From Mesostigma viride (lineage: Eukaryota; Streptophyta; Mesostigmatophyceae; Mesostigmatales; Mesostigmataceae), in contig RPFO01001180.1 of the NCBI GenBank assembly GCA_009746045.1, forward strand, positions 1 through 62,000: a DNA stretch of 62,000 bases, in the 5' to 3' direction. Positions 1-8,468 of the stretch are shown one piece after another; position 1 is the stretch's first letter, and each line of letters begins with the position of its first letter. The notes under the pieces are model-generated. The model worked only from the letters and a program-made list of their open reading frames with translations, made no database searches and was not told the origin of the DNA. Both the position numbers and the translations under genes were made by a program.

Positions 1-194
1 ACGCTCTCCGCTTTCTCTTCGACAGCGCACGAACGCGCCAAGTGTCACGGGATCTTACAAGTGGCACTGGTTGTCAGATCCGTAACCGCGCCGGGAGGCC
101 CGCCGCGCGTCACCGCACCGGCCCGGGCCCTGTGGCGCGACGTGGCGCGGCGTGGCGCGGCGCCGGTACCGGGCCGGGTCAGCCCCGATCCCAG

Positions 195-318
195 TCTCGC
201 AAACGGAGCGATCCGATTGGTCCCCTCGTCAGTCCTTCTGGAAGGACCGAAACGGAGCGTTCCCATTGGCCGCCCGGGAATCTTCTAGAAGGTGGACCAC
301 CAGGCCGAAGTGCATAAA
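195..318 (+). promoter_or_regulatory. CCAAT / heat-shock-element promoter of the 5' zinc-finger gene
   Basis: Two copies of a composite motif, AAACGGAGCG followed after five bases by ATTGG (inverted CCAAT), lie at 201-220 and 250-269. A TTCnnGAA palindrome is at 236-243, and a perfect three-unit heat shock element (GAAnnTTCnnGAA) is at 278-290. A TATA-like GCATAAAGG follows near 310-318, about 85 bases before the ATG at 400. The HSE consensus is established knowledge; heat or stress regulation here is inference. The same composite motif recurs inside the palindrome at 7653-7672 and 8157-8176. Confidence 0.6.
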
Positions 319-399
319 GGAGAGGGAGGAGGCTGGGCAGGCCACTCCGCCATCGCCACCCACAAGAAGCTCCCAAGCATCCAAACCCTCTCTCTTTCC

Positions 400-1316
400 A
401 TGGAGACTCGCGCTTCCTCCAAGAACAAGATGGTGACGGACCAGGGCGCGAGCGTAACGAGCCCCCCCAAGCGCGCTTGCTGCCCCCATCGCTCCATCGC
501 ACACAGCGCGGAATCCAGCGAGCCCTCTGTCGCGCGCTGGACCGAAGAAAACGAAGAAAACTCCGCCGACAACGACAACGGCGCCGAGGACACGGCTGGA
601 AACAAGACTCCCGTGCGCGCGGACGCCGAGCAGGAGGATTTTCCCCCGGCTTCACTCCCCAGCGCGCTGTCGACGAGCCCGAGGGACAAGTCGCCACCCC
701 CGCGCGCGATCCTGCGAGCTCCACTCCCACCCGGACGCAGAAGCTCTCCTCCACCATGTGCTATTTCCACGGCTCCAGATGCACCAACCCGCGCGCCGTT
801 CTGGTGGATGTCGCCCGCGTCGTCAAGGGCGGCATCAAGTACTCCGTGGAGCACGTCTGCAAGGTCGACCGCATCGTTACTGAGGTCTCCACTTGCGTCC
901 CTGGCGCCCACGAGTTCTCCTACAAGCACAACATGCGAGCCAGGTTCGGCAACCCCGCGTGTTTCGTGTGCAAGCAGCCAGTGGAGCTGATCAGCGTCGA
1001 CAGCGACATGGGCAAGGAGATCCTGGCCAACCTCCACTTCGCCTGCCCCAACAATGGCTGCGACTTCCACGGGCTGTACGACAGCTTCTCCTCCCACCAG
1101 TGTGCGCATAAGGAGAAGCGGTGCGATAATCACACGGTCGTTGAGGGGGTGAAGCTGGGTTGCATGATGACTGTGGCCGGCACCTCCGCCCCTCACAAGT
1201 GCCAGTACGATTTTTCCGAGTGCCCCGAGCTCGCCAAGAGGAGCTATTTCCGCGAGCTGCACCGCACTGGCCTGATCAGCGATGCTGTTTTCTTTTTCCT
1301 GATGAACTACTGCTAG
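400..1316 (+). CDS. SIAH/TRAF-like Cys/His zinc-finger protein, probable one-base frameshift
   Basis: Intronless gene. The certain part is the C-terminal frame ending at the TAG at 1314-1316. An ATG at 756 in good context (ccaccATG) would give 186 residues. The TATA-like box near 311 and the ATG at 400 suggest a longer product of about 305 residues with a charged, disordered, Ser/Glu/Asp-rich N-terminus. That N-terminus lies in a different frame, and the switch is needed around 640-690, near a run of Cs, so one base is probably missing. The C-terminal half has many Cys/His pairs: CFVC near 960, then a C-x4-C, H-x3-C cluster around 1047-1100 (CPNNGC, HQC), spaced as in SIAH/TRAF-type fingers. 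A role as a ligase adaptor or host modulator is inference. It is flanked by satellite DNA, with no neighbour in operon-like spacing. Confidence 0.6.
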
Positions 1317-1379
1317 ATTAGCCAAGTCTTATTTGGGAATAGGCGCCCTAGTCTCGCCTTGGTCAGATATACGAACCCT

Positions 1380-1456
1380 TGTAAATAACTAAACTTGTAA
1401 TAAATGTAAATGGAATAAAACCAAGTCCCAAATGGAATAAAACCAAGTCCCAAAGT
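1380..1456 (+). terminator. Polyadenylation region of the zinc-finger gene
   Basis: Three TGTAA motifs (1380, 1396, 1405), the poly(A) signal typical of chlorophyte algae, and an AATAAA at 1399-1404 lie 65-95 bases after the stop. A 24-base segment containing GGAATAAAACC is directly repeated just downstream (about 1409-1456). Use as a poly(A) site is inference. Confidence 0.45.
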
Positions 1457-1522
1457 CTCACTCAATGCATGTTCATTCATTCCTAGGATAGTTGCCTCGA
1501 TCGAAGTATAACCAAGTACAGG

Positions 1523-3090
1523 CATTTCCCCTATAAAAGTGGGCTGTGGGTTAGGTGCCATGTGCAAATGAGTGGCAGCACTTCCCATAAATAAATCAAG
1601 GCTAGGGCCTTAGTAAAATTTTGACAGCATTTCCCCTATAAAAGTGGGCTGTGGGTTAGGTGCCATGTGCAAATGAGTGGCAGCACTTCCCATAAATAAA
1701 TCAAGGCTAGGGCCTTAGTAAAATTTTGACAGCATTTCCCCTATAAAAGTGGGCTGTGGGTTAGGTGCCATGTGCATAATGGTGGCAGCACTTCCCATAA
1801 ATAAATCAAGGCTAGGGCCTTAGTAAAATTTTGACAGCATTTCCCCTATAAAAGTGGGCTGTGGGTTAGGTGCCATGTGCAAATGAGTGGCAGCACTTCC
1901 CATAAATAAATCAAGGCTAGGGCCTTAGTAAAATTTTGACAGCATTTCCCCTATAAAAGTGGGCTGTGGGTTAGGTGCCATGTGCATAATGGTGGCATCA
2001 CTTCCCATAAATAAATCAAGGCTAGGGCCTTAGTAAAATTTTGACAGCATTTCCCCTATAAAAGTGGGCTGTGGGTTAGGTGCCATGTGCAAATGAGTGG
2101 CAGCACTTCCCATAAATAAATCAAGGCTAGGGCCTTAGTAAAATTTTGACAGCATTTCCCCTATAAAAGTGGGCTGTGGGTTAGGTGCCATGTGCAAATG
2201 AGTGGCAGCACTTCCCATAAATAAATCAAGGCTAGGGCCTTAGTAAAATTTTGACAGCATTTCCCCTATAAAAGTGGGCTGTGGGTTAGGTGCCATGTGC
2301 ATAATGGTGGCAGCACTTCCCATAAATAAATCAAGGCTAGGGCCTTAGTAAAATTTTGACAGCATTTCCCCTATAAAAGTGGGCTGTGGGTTAGGTGCCA
2401 TGTGCAAATGAGTGGCAGCACTTCCCATAAATAAATCAAGGCTAGGGCCTTAGTAAAATTTTGACAGCATTTCCCCTATAAAAGTGGGCTGTGGGTTAGG
2501 TGCCATGTGCATAATGGTGGCATCACTTCCCATAAATAAATCAAGGCTAGGGCCTTAGTAAAATTTTGACAGCATTTCCCCTATAAAAGTGGGCTGTGGG
2601 TTAGGTGCCATGTGCAAATGAGTGGCAGCACTTCCCATAAATAAATCAAGGCTAGGGCCTTAATAAAATTTTGACAGCATTTCCCCTATAAAAGTGGGCT
2701 GTGGGTTAGGTGCCATGTGCATAATGGTGGCATCACTTCCCATAAACAAACAAGGCTAGGGCCTTAATAAAATTTTGACAGCATTTCCCCTATAAAAGTG
2801 GGCTGTGGGTTAGGTGCCATGTGCATAATGGTGGCATCACTTCCCATAAACAAACAAGGCTAGGGCCTTAATAAAATTTTGACAGCATTTCCCCTATAAA
2901 AGTGGGCTGTGGGTTAGGTGCCACGTGCATAACGGTGGCAGCACTTCCCATAAATAAATCAAGGCTATGGCCCTTAATAAAATTTTGACAGCATTTCCCC
3001 TATAAAAGTGGGCTGTGGGTTAGGTGCCATGTGCATAATGGTGGCAGCACTTCCCATAAACAAACAAGGCTATGGCCTTAATAAAAATTT
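1523..3090. repeat. 105-bp satellite, 15 tandem copies with internal TATA box
   Basis: The phrase catttcccctataaaagtg recurs at 1523, 1628, 1733, 1838, 1943, 2048, 2153, 2258, 2363, 2468, 2573, 2678, 2782, 2886 and 2992, so the period is 105 bp, drifting to 104-106 in the last copies. Each unit contains a canonical TATAAAAG and an ATAAATAAATC stretch. Monomers fall into classes by an internal variant (AAATGAG against ATAATGG, with GCAGC or GCATC). The first ten copies form two identical-order five-monomer blocks of 525 bp (1523-2047 and 2048-2572). No ORF lies in it. Confidence 0.95.
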
Positions 3091-3189
3091 GATAGCTTAT
3101 CCCATAGTAAAAATAGGCTAGCCACTTTAATAATACCATGGGAATCGACAAGGATGGACAAATGATCATCTATGCTACCAAGGGCGTAG

Positions 3190-3840
3190 CTAGAAACGAA
3201 ATAGCAATGGGAGGATGCCGGCATTGGTTTAAGCTAGCTAGAAACGCAAAGAAAATGACGATGAGTGCCGGCTTTGATCTAAGCTAGCTAGAAACGCAAA
3301 GAAAATGACGATGGGTGCCGGCTTTGATATAAGCTAGCTAGAAACGCAAAGAAAATGACGATGAGTGCCGGCTTTGATCTAAGCTAGCTAGAAACGCAAA
3401 GAAAATGACGATGGGTGCCGGCTTTGATCTAAGCTAGCTAGAAACGCAAAGAAAATGACGATGAGTGCCGGCTTTGATCTAAGCTAGCTAGAAACGCAAA
3501 GAAAATGACGATGAGTGCCGGCTTTGATCTAAGCTAGCTAGAAACGCAAAGAAAATGACGATGGGTGCCGGCTTTGATCTAAGCTAGCTAGAAACGCAAA
3601 GAAAATGACGATGAGTGCCGGCTTTGATCTAAGCTAGCTAGAAACGCAAAGAAAATGACGATGAGTGCCGGCTTTGATCTAAGCTAGCTAGAAACGCAAA
3701 GAAAATGACGATGGGTGCCGGCTTTGATCTAAGCTAGCTAGAAACGCAAAGAAAATGACGATGAGTGCCGGCTTTGATCTAAGCTAGCTAGAAACGCAAA
3801 GAAAATAACGATTGATAGCGGCTTTGATGTAAGCTAGCTA
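3190..3840. repeat. 50-bp satellite, 12 copies plus a degenerate first copy
   Basis: GAAACGCAAAGAAAATGACG recurs every 50 bases from 3241 to 3791. Each unit contains the palindromic AGCTAGCT and a GAG or GGG variant. From 3441 the order gag-gag-ggg repeats, giving a 150-bp higher-order unit. The end copies (near 3190 and 3791) are degenerate, as is usual for array edges. No gene was seen. Confidence 0.95.
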
Positions 3841-4125
3841 AGGACACACCTTATCGCCCGCTTCGTTTTCGTGGCGTTTCATATTTCGTTCCAGATCCAG
3901 CAAATTGATGGCGAATTGGTGCAGATTGCCGCGTTTACTCGCTTGATTTCGCTCGCTTGCTTGCACTCGCTCACTTTTACTCACTAACAACCATTTCAAG
4001 TGTTGTGCAAGCCTTTATGCACTCAACAATTGCATTTTACATAAAAATAGCGCGTTATATGCATTAAATTCACGCACCCATGCATCGTGCGCTAAGTCCG
4101 GCACGCTAATTCTGTCGAACCGAGA
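3841..4125. other. AT-rich unique spacer, no gene seen
   Basis: Non-repetitive sequence between two arrays. I see no ORF, RNA-like structure or promoter worth calling, apart from short CGCTTGC/CTCACTTTTACTCACT repeats near 3940-3985. Confidence 0.6.
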
Positions 4126-4226
4126 TCTGTACTATGGACTGACATTTGTACTACTTCCGAGATATTTGTACTACTTCTATAGCAATTGTACTAATTTTTT
4201 GATAGTTGTACTACCTTTCCAACGAT
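4126..4226. repeat. Five 20-bp iterons around TGTACTA
   Basis: TGTACTA begins at 4128, 4147, 4167, 4187 and 4207, so spacing is 19, 20, 20 and 20 bases. The three middle units begin ATTTGTACTA or AATTGTACTA, and the AT-rich remainder varies. Conserved cores on a two-helical-turn period look like repeated protein-binding sites (iterons) rather than slippage. Function is unknown. Confidence 0.7.
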
Positions 4227-4414
4227 ATTTGACCCCTAACACGCCTCAGAATTCGAGTTTGGTCACCCGTTTGTGAGAAACTTAGCTCAAATTCGAATTT
4301 TTGCTATGTAAGTGACACTTAAATCATGTATTCATTCATTGCAATAGGTATAAACCGCTTATATTGATCTAGAAACGGTCATGCCAGTGTCCTAGTAACG
4401 TTTCCTACGCGTGT
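4227..4414. other. Unique spacer, no gene seen
   Basis: AT-rich unique sequence with no convincing coding or regulatory signal. Confidence 0.5.
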
Positions 4415-4860
4415 GCCCACCAGCCCCCCCCCTCCCACCAACCCCCACCGCTCCGCGGCCCGGCCCTGCGCCCCCGGCCTGCGGCCCGGCCCTGCGCCCC
4501 CGGCCCTGCGGCCCGGCCCTGCGCCCCCGGCCCTGCGGCCCCGGCCCTGCGCCCCCGGCCCGGCGGCCCCCGATAGCCCCGATAGCCCAATAGCCCCAAT
4601 AGCCCCAATAGCCCCGATAGCCCCGATAGCCCAATAGCCCCAATAACCCCAATAACCCCAATAACCCCAATAACCCCAATAACCCCAATAGCCCCGATAG
4701 CCCCGATAGCCCCAATAACCCCAATAACCCCAATAACCCCAATAACCCCAATAGCCCCAATAGCCCCAATAACCCCAATAACCCCAATAGCCCCAATAGC
4801 CCCAATAGCCCCAATAACCCCAATAACCCCAATAGCCCCAATAGCCCCAATAGCCCCGCC
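4415..4860. repeat. GC-rich repeat followed by 9-bp CCCCAATAR minisatellite
   Basis: 4440-4570 is a degenerate GGCCCTGCGCCCCC / GGCCCTGCGGCCC repeat. 4571-4858 is about 32 copies of a 9-mer, CCCCAATAG, CCCCAATAA or CCCCGATAG, with the variants clustered in blocks. Because nine is divisible by three, all minus-strand frames stay open and give Gly-Tyr-Trp, Ala-Ile-Gly or Gly-Leu-Leu repeats. I do not regard these as proteins. Confidence 0.9.
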
Positions 4861-4950
4861 CGCCACCCGCCAACCGCCACCCCCAGAAAAAACACGCTTA
4901 TAAGGGGAAAAAAACGATAGATTACCATCGCCTGCGGGCGGAGGGATCGC

Positions 4951-5080
4951 GTGGAGTGGCTACCCTTGACTGGGAAGATGACAGAAACGCGGACCCGAGG
5001 CTCGCAGCTCACGGGGCGGACAGGCGTGGAGTCGCTACCCTTCACTGGGAAGATGACCGAGAAACGCGGGTTCGAACCAC
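4951..5080. repeat. Two-copy 76-bp repeat with a tRNA B-box-like end
   Basis: GTGGAGT-G/C-GCTACCCTT-G/C-ACTGGGAAGATGAC occurs at about 4951 and 5027. The second copy runs into GGGTTCGAACC (5066-5076), a perfect Pol III B-box-like sequence, followed by T-runs. It may be a SINE or tRNA-like remnant. No complete cloverleaf can be drawn. Confidence 0.4.
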
Positions 5081-5212
5081 CACACCTTTTGATTTTTTTG
5101 TTTCTTTCCTCCCACCGAGTATAAGGGCCCTTTTGCCCCCACGCCCCCACGGCCCCCACCACCCACACGGCCCCCCACGGCACCCACGCGGGCCGACAGA
5201 GGGCCGACAACA

Positions 5213-5331
5213 CACGCGGCCCACGGGAGGGAATGGGGGCACACGCGCCCAGAGGGCCGAATGGGGGCACACGCGCCCCGAGGAGGGGAATGGGGGCACA
5301 CGCGCCCCGAGGAGGGGAATGGGGTCACCCT
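5213..5331. repeat. About 33-bp GGGGGCACACGCGCCC repeat
   Basis: Three complete copies of GAATGGGGGCACACGCGCCC separated by GAGG(AGG) variants, with a fourth decayed copy at the right edge. It ends about 60 bases before the palindrome begins. Non-coding. Confidence 0.7.
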
Positions 5332-5434
5332 CGTGAAACGTAGGAGGCTTTTGAACTCCGATAACCCTATTGATCGCAACGAAGTGCGCTGAACCTACGC
5401 CCAAGCAAGCTGACCCCATAGGCTCCGCCTAATG

Positions 5435-5935
5435 CTAGCTTCCGCGGCGGTCAAGCGGGGTCGTTGCCCCTCTCTGTGGCCCCCCGTTATGGGGGGGGTA
5501 TATATATGGGCGTCCACCCGTCCGGCATCACTTGGTACGGACTCATACGGAATTTCACCATGTTATGGTCGTCATAATACACCGCCATCCCCTTATCTAT
5601 GGCAACGGCCATATCCTCCTGCTTGGGTGGCACGCCCTCTGTGTAGTATCCTTTACTTTCCGCCGGCGCCACGCGGTTCCTGGAGTGCCACCAATCCGCC
5701 AGTCTCTCCCACGGGAGAGCGCCCGCGCCCAGCCCGATCACCCCACGGCCACCATCACCCCGCCCGCTATCATAAGCTTTTTCCATTTGGCCTCTTCTTC
5801 CCGGTATCTCTTCTCATCGTAGTCTCCTAGCAGGGTTTTGAACGCCCCGTACCCCAACATCCCCAGTCCGGCCGCTGCGAGCACTCCCAGCAGACCGATC
5901 ACAATCCACGTCGCGGACTCAGGCAGAGCCCACAT
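5435..5935 (-). pseudogene. Gene A, left-arm copy, frame broken by C-run length
   Basis: Mirror copy of 9893-10393. The ATG is at 5933-5935. The C-run at 5741-5744 has four Cs instead of five, so the frame is lost after the second hydrophobic segment and stops within a few codons. A compensating extra base at the G-run 5491-5498 would restore the frame near the C-terminus. Two opposite homopolymer errors in one copy are more like sequencing noise than decay, so this copy may be intact in reality. Confidence 0.6.
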
Positions 5936-6040
5936 GTTCCCACCTGACTGCTTGCATAATTTATCGGGGGGCGACCGGCCTGTTCCAGCACGAACAGCCC
6001 CTTGACCCCGTTCTCGGAACACCCCCGGGCGGATCCCTGC

Positions 6041-6495
6041 ATTCTGATTGGCCGGCTGGCCCGATGGAAACAAATCCCTGCACGGTGATTGGCCCGTTTT
6101 GTAAAAACGCAACCACAAGTGTTCCGTTCCTGAAAAAACACGCAGAACGGAGGGTGGGACGACCATCAGCTTTAGGCTAAGTTCCCGTGTTTGCGTGTCA
6201 CTGTCCCCTTGGCTATCTCTTCTCCCATATTCTCCATAATTTTATGGTGAAAAATTTGATCATAAAATATGGCTAAATTTTATGGTGAAAAAATCATAGT
6301 AAAAGAAACAGGGATGGCATGGTAGGGACACCCCGCATACCGCAACCACGGGATCCTAGCCTAAAGTTGATGGTCGCTCCACCCCTTGTTCTGCGTGTTT
6401 TTCCAGGAACGGAACACTTGTGTTTGCGTTTGGACAGAATGGACCAATCAGAAGTCTGGATTTTGTTTTCTTTAGGGCTTCCAGCCAATCACGAA
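6041..6495. promoter_or_regulatory. Divergent promoter of genes A and B, itself an inverted repeat (left arm)
   Basis: 6041-6178 and 6358-6495 are imperfect inverted copies aligned without an indel (paired positions sum to 12536). Each half carries two ATTGG/CCAAT boxes 41 bases apart (6047 and 6088; 6444 and 6485), then a GGAACGGAACACTTGTG-type block and a TTCTGCGTGTTTTT block. The 179-base spacer holds two direct copies of TTTTATGGTGAAAAA. The mirrored arrangement suggests genes A and B share activators and timing. The TATA of gene B is CATAAATAGA at 6654-6663, about 41 bases before its ATG. Confidence 0.7.
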
Positions 6496-6703
6496 GCAGC
6501 AGTCTGTTCCTGGCCCGCCCCTCCCCCCGGTCCAAGGCGGGACAGACCCGTTCAAGCTGGAACAGGCCCGGCGGCGCGGCGCCACTTTCGAGTTTCCCGC
6601 CAAAAGTGTCCACCCTCGGTGAGTCAGCGTGGGCGTGACGCGAGTCAGGCGGGCATAAATAGAGACCTAGGAGAGGAGCAGGACACACGCACCACAGCCA
6701 ACC

Positions 6704-7360
6704 ATGGCAAGTGGAAAGAGCTATTGGAAACGATCCGAAGGCGGGTGCGAGCACGGCAAGCGCCCGTCGTCCTGCTCGAAGTGCAACCTGTGCGAGCACG
6801 GGTGCTTCAAGCCCCGCTGCCTGAAAGGCTGCTCGCTGCTGTGCAAGCACGGAGCGAAGAAAGAGAGGTGCACGGAGTGCAAGGAGAAGTGCGCGCACGG
6901 GAAGGCGTACTTCTGCAAGCACCTGGAGTGCCGCCTCGGTATCTGCGAGGAGCACAGCGCGTTGTGCAAGAAGGCCCTCCAGAAGAGCAAGTGCCCGTGG
7001 TGCCACCCGGGCCAGAGGGGCAAGGCCTCCAACGAGCGCTTCGTGAGGGACGCCGGCCTCTCGTCCACTTTCATCGACCTCTACGAGCGCGGCGGGGCCG
7101 CCCGCATGGACACGGACCGTTGCGAGCACGACAGGTTCAAGTTCTCCTGCCGCGAGTGCGGAAAGTGCCAGCACGGCGTCTACAGGCCCGACTGCCAGGA
7201 GGGATGCTTCCTGAGGTGCTGGCACGGCAAGAAGCCTGATCACTGCGCCACGTGCAACCCCAACCGCTGCCCTCACGGCAAGCTGCTGAGGTGCGCCGAA
7301 TGCGACATGACCGCCCCCATCTCCCGGGTATCGCGGGAGCCAGTAAACCATATGGAGTAA
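6704..7360 (+). CDS. Gene B, CxHG-repeat Cys-rich protein (left arm)
   Basis: 218 residues, no intron, no signal peptide. Eight tandem motifs of the form C-x-H-G/D-x(5-6)-C-x(2-3)-C: CEHG, CEHG, CKHG, CAHG before a central linker, then CEHD, CQHG, CWHG and CPHG. Similar CxHGxxxxxCxxC repeats are known in proteins of several algae, oomycetes and large DNA viruses; zinc binding is likely, the partner unknown. The ATG at 6704 follows the TATA box at 6654 by about 41 bases and has good context (aaccATGG). The AATAAA at 7359-7364 overlaps the TAA stop (7358-7360), a compact viral-like 3' end. The right-arm copy is identical. Confidence 0.85.
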   Translation: MASGKSYWKRSEGGCEHGKRPSSCSKCNLCEHGCFKPRCLKGCSLLCKHGAKKERCTECKEKCAHGKAYFCKHLECRLGICEEHSALCKKALQKSKCPWCHPGQRGKASNERFVRDAGLSSTFIDLYERGGAARMDTDRCEHDRFKFSCRECGKCQHGVYRPDCQEGCFLRCWHGKKPDHCATCNPNRCPHGKLLRCAECDMTAPISRVSREPVNHME

Positions 7361-8468
7361 TAAACTAATTCTTGCATCCCTCACACCCCAATGAGCCAAC
7401 AATGAGTCCAAAGAACCATAAACGTAGATGAGCCAAAAGCGACCTCTAGCCAGGAGTAGCCCGCAGCCCCTCAGCCCGCGGGCCGACTCGGCCCGTTCTC
7501 GACCCGCTCGGCCCGTACCAAAGGAAACAAACGGGGAGTTAGTATACCCGCCACCCTCCACGTGGCACCCCACCAGAGAAAACAAAAACGTGTTCAGGAT
7601 TGTACGGACTGAACAGAATCCCGGCCTGAACACGGGTCTGAACATGCTCCAGCCAATCAGAACGCTCCGTTTGGAATCTGTCAGCACGTGTCAGCACCGG
7701 GAAAGGAAACAACCGCGGGAAAAGAAACAAACGAAAGGAAACAAACGGCCACGCGTCAGGCGCCCATTGGTTCATAGGGAAACAACCCGCACTTTGGGGA
7801 CGGCCAGGACGGTCGAACGAAACAATGCCAGCATAATATCTCACCCCGATGGTAAAAACCAAGGGTCCTCGGGCTAGTCGAGGGTTCTTCGGGTCGAGTC
7901 CGGGTTTCTAACGGCCGTTAGAAACCCGGACTCGACCCGAAGAACCCTCGACTAGCCCGAGGACCCTTGGTTTTTACCATCGGGGTGAGATATTATGCTG
8001 GCATTGTTTCGTTCGACCGTCCTGGCCGTCCCCAAAGTGCGGGTTGTTTCCCTATGAACCAATGGGCGCCTGACGCGTGGCCGTTTGTTTCCTTTCGTTT
8101 GTTTCTTTTCCCGCGGTTGTTTCCTTTCCCGGTGCTGACACGTGCTGACAGATTCCAAACGGAGCGTTCTGATTGGCTGGAGCATGTTCAGACCCGTGTT
8201 CAGGCCGGGATTCTGTTCAGTCCGTACAATCCTGAACACGTTTTTGTTTTCTCTGGTGGGGTGCCACGTGGAGGGTGGCGGGTATACTAACTCCCCGTTT
8301 GTTTCCTTTGGTACGGGCCGAGCGGGTCGAGAACGGGCCGAGTCGGCCCGCGGGCTGAGGGGCTGCGGGCTACTCCTGGCTAGAGGTCGCTTTTGGCTCA
8401 TCTACGTTTATGGTTCTTTGGACTCATTGTTGGCTCATTGGGGTGTGAGGGATGCAAGAATTAGTTTA
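7361..8468. other. Palindrome centre between converging gene B copies
   Basis: The two gene B copies read toward each other across this 1.1-kb centre. Each half contains the CCAAT/ACGGAGCG composite (7653-7672 on the minus strand, 8157-8176 on the plus strand) oriented to fire outward, antisense to gene B, with TATA-like GTATACTAA near 7541-7550 and its mirror. No convincing protein follows: the first ATG downstream gives about a dozen codons. It could drive a non-coding antisense RNA, or be a decayed promoter. The 149-codon frames at 7428-7877 and 7952-8401 are composition shadows. Confidence 0.5.

Noticed and set aside
285-1325. 346-codon minus-strand frame over the zinc-finger gene
   Set aside because: Antisense shadow of high-GC coding sequence; low-complexity Ala/Gly/Val content, while the plus strand has promoter, Cys/His pattern and poly(A) signals.
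1523-3840. CRISPR array
   Set aside because: Units are contiguous with no unique spacers, and the context is eukaryotic.
4379-5270. Long minus-strand frames with Gly-Tyr-Trp / Ala-Ile-Gly / Gly-Leu-Leu repeats
   Set aside because: All three frames are open only because the repeat unit is nine bases; no start or splice support.
6356-7687. 443-codon minus-strand frame (mirrored at 8142-9356)
   Set aside because: Antisense of gene B; the plus-strand frame has the regular Cys/His repeat and proper signals.
7428-8401. 149-codon frames around the palindrome centre
   Set aside because: Arg/Pro/Ser-rich composition with no motif; they cover promoter-like sequence.
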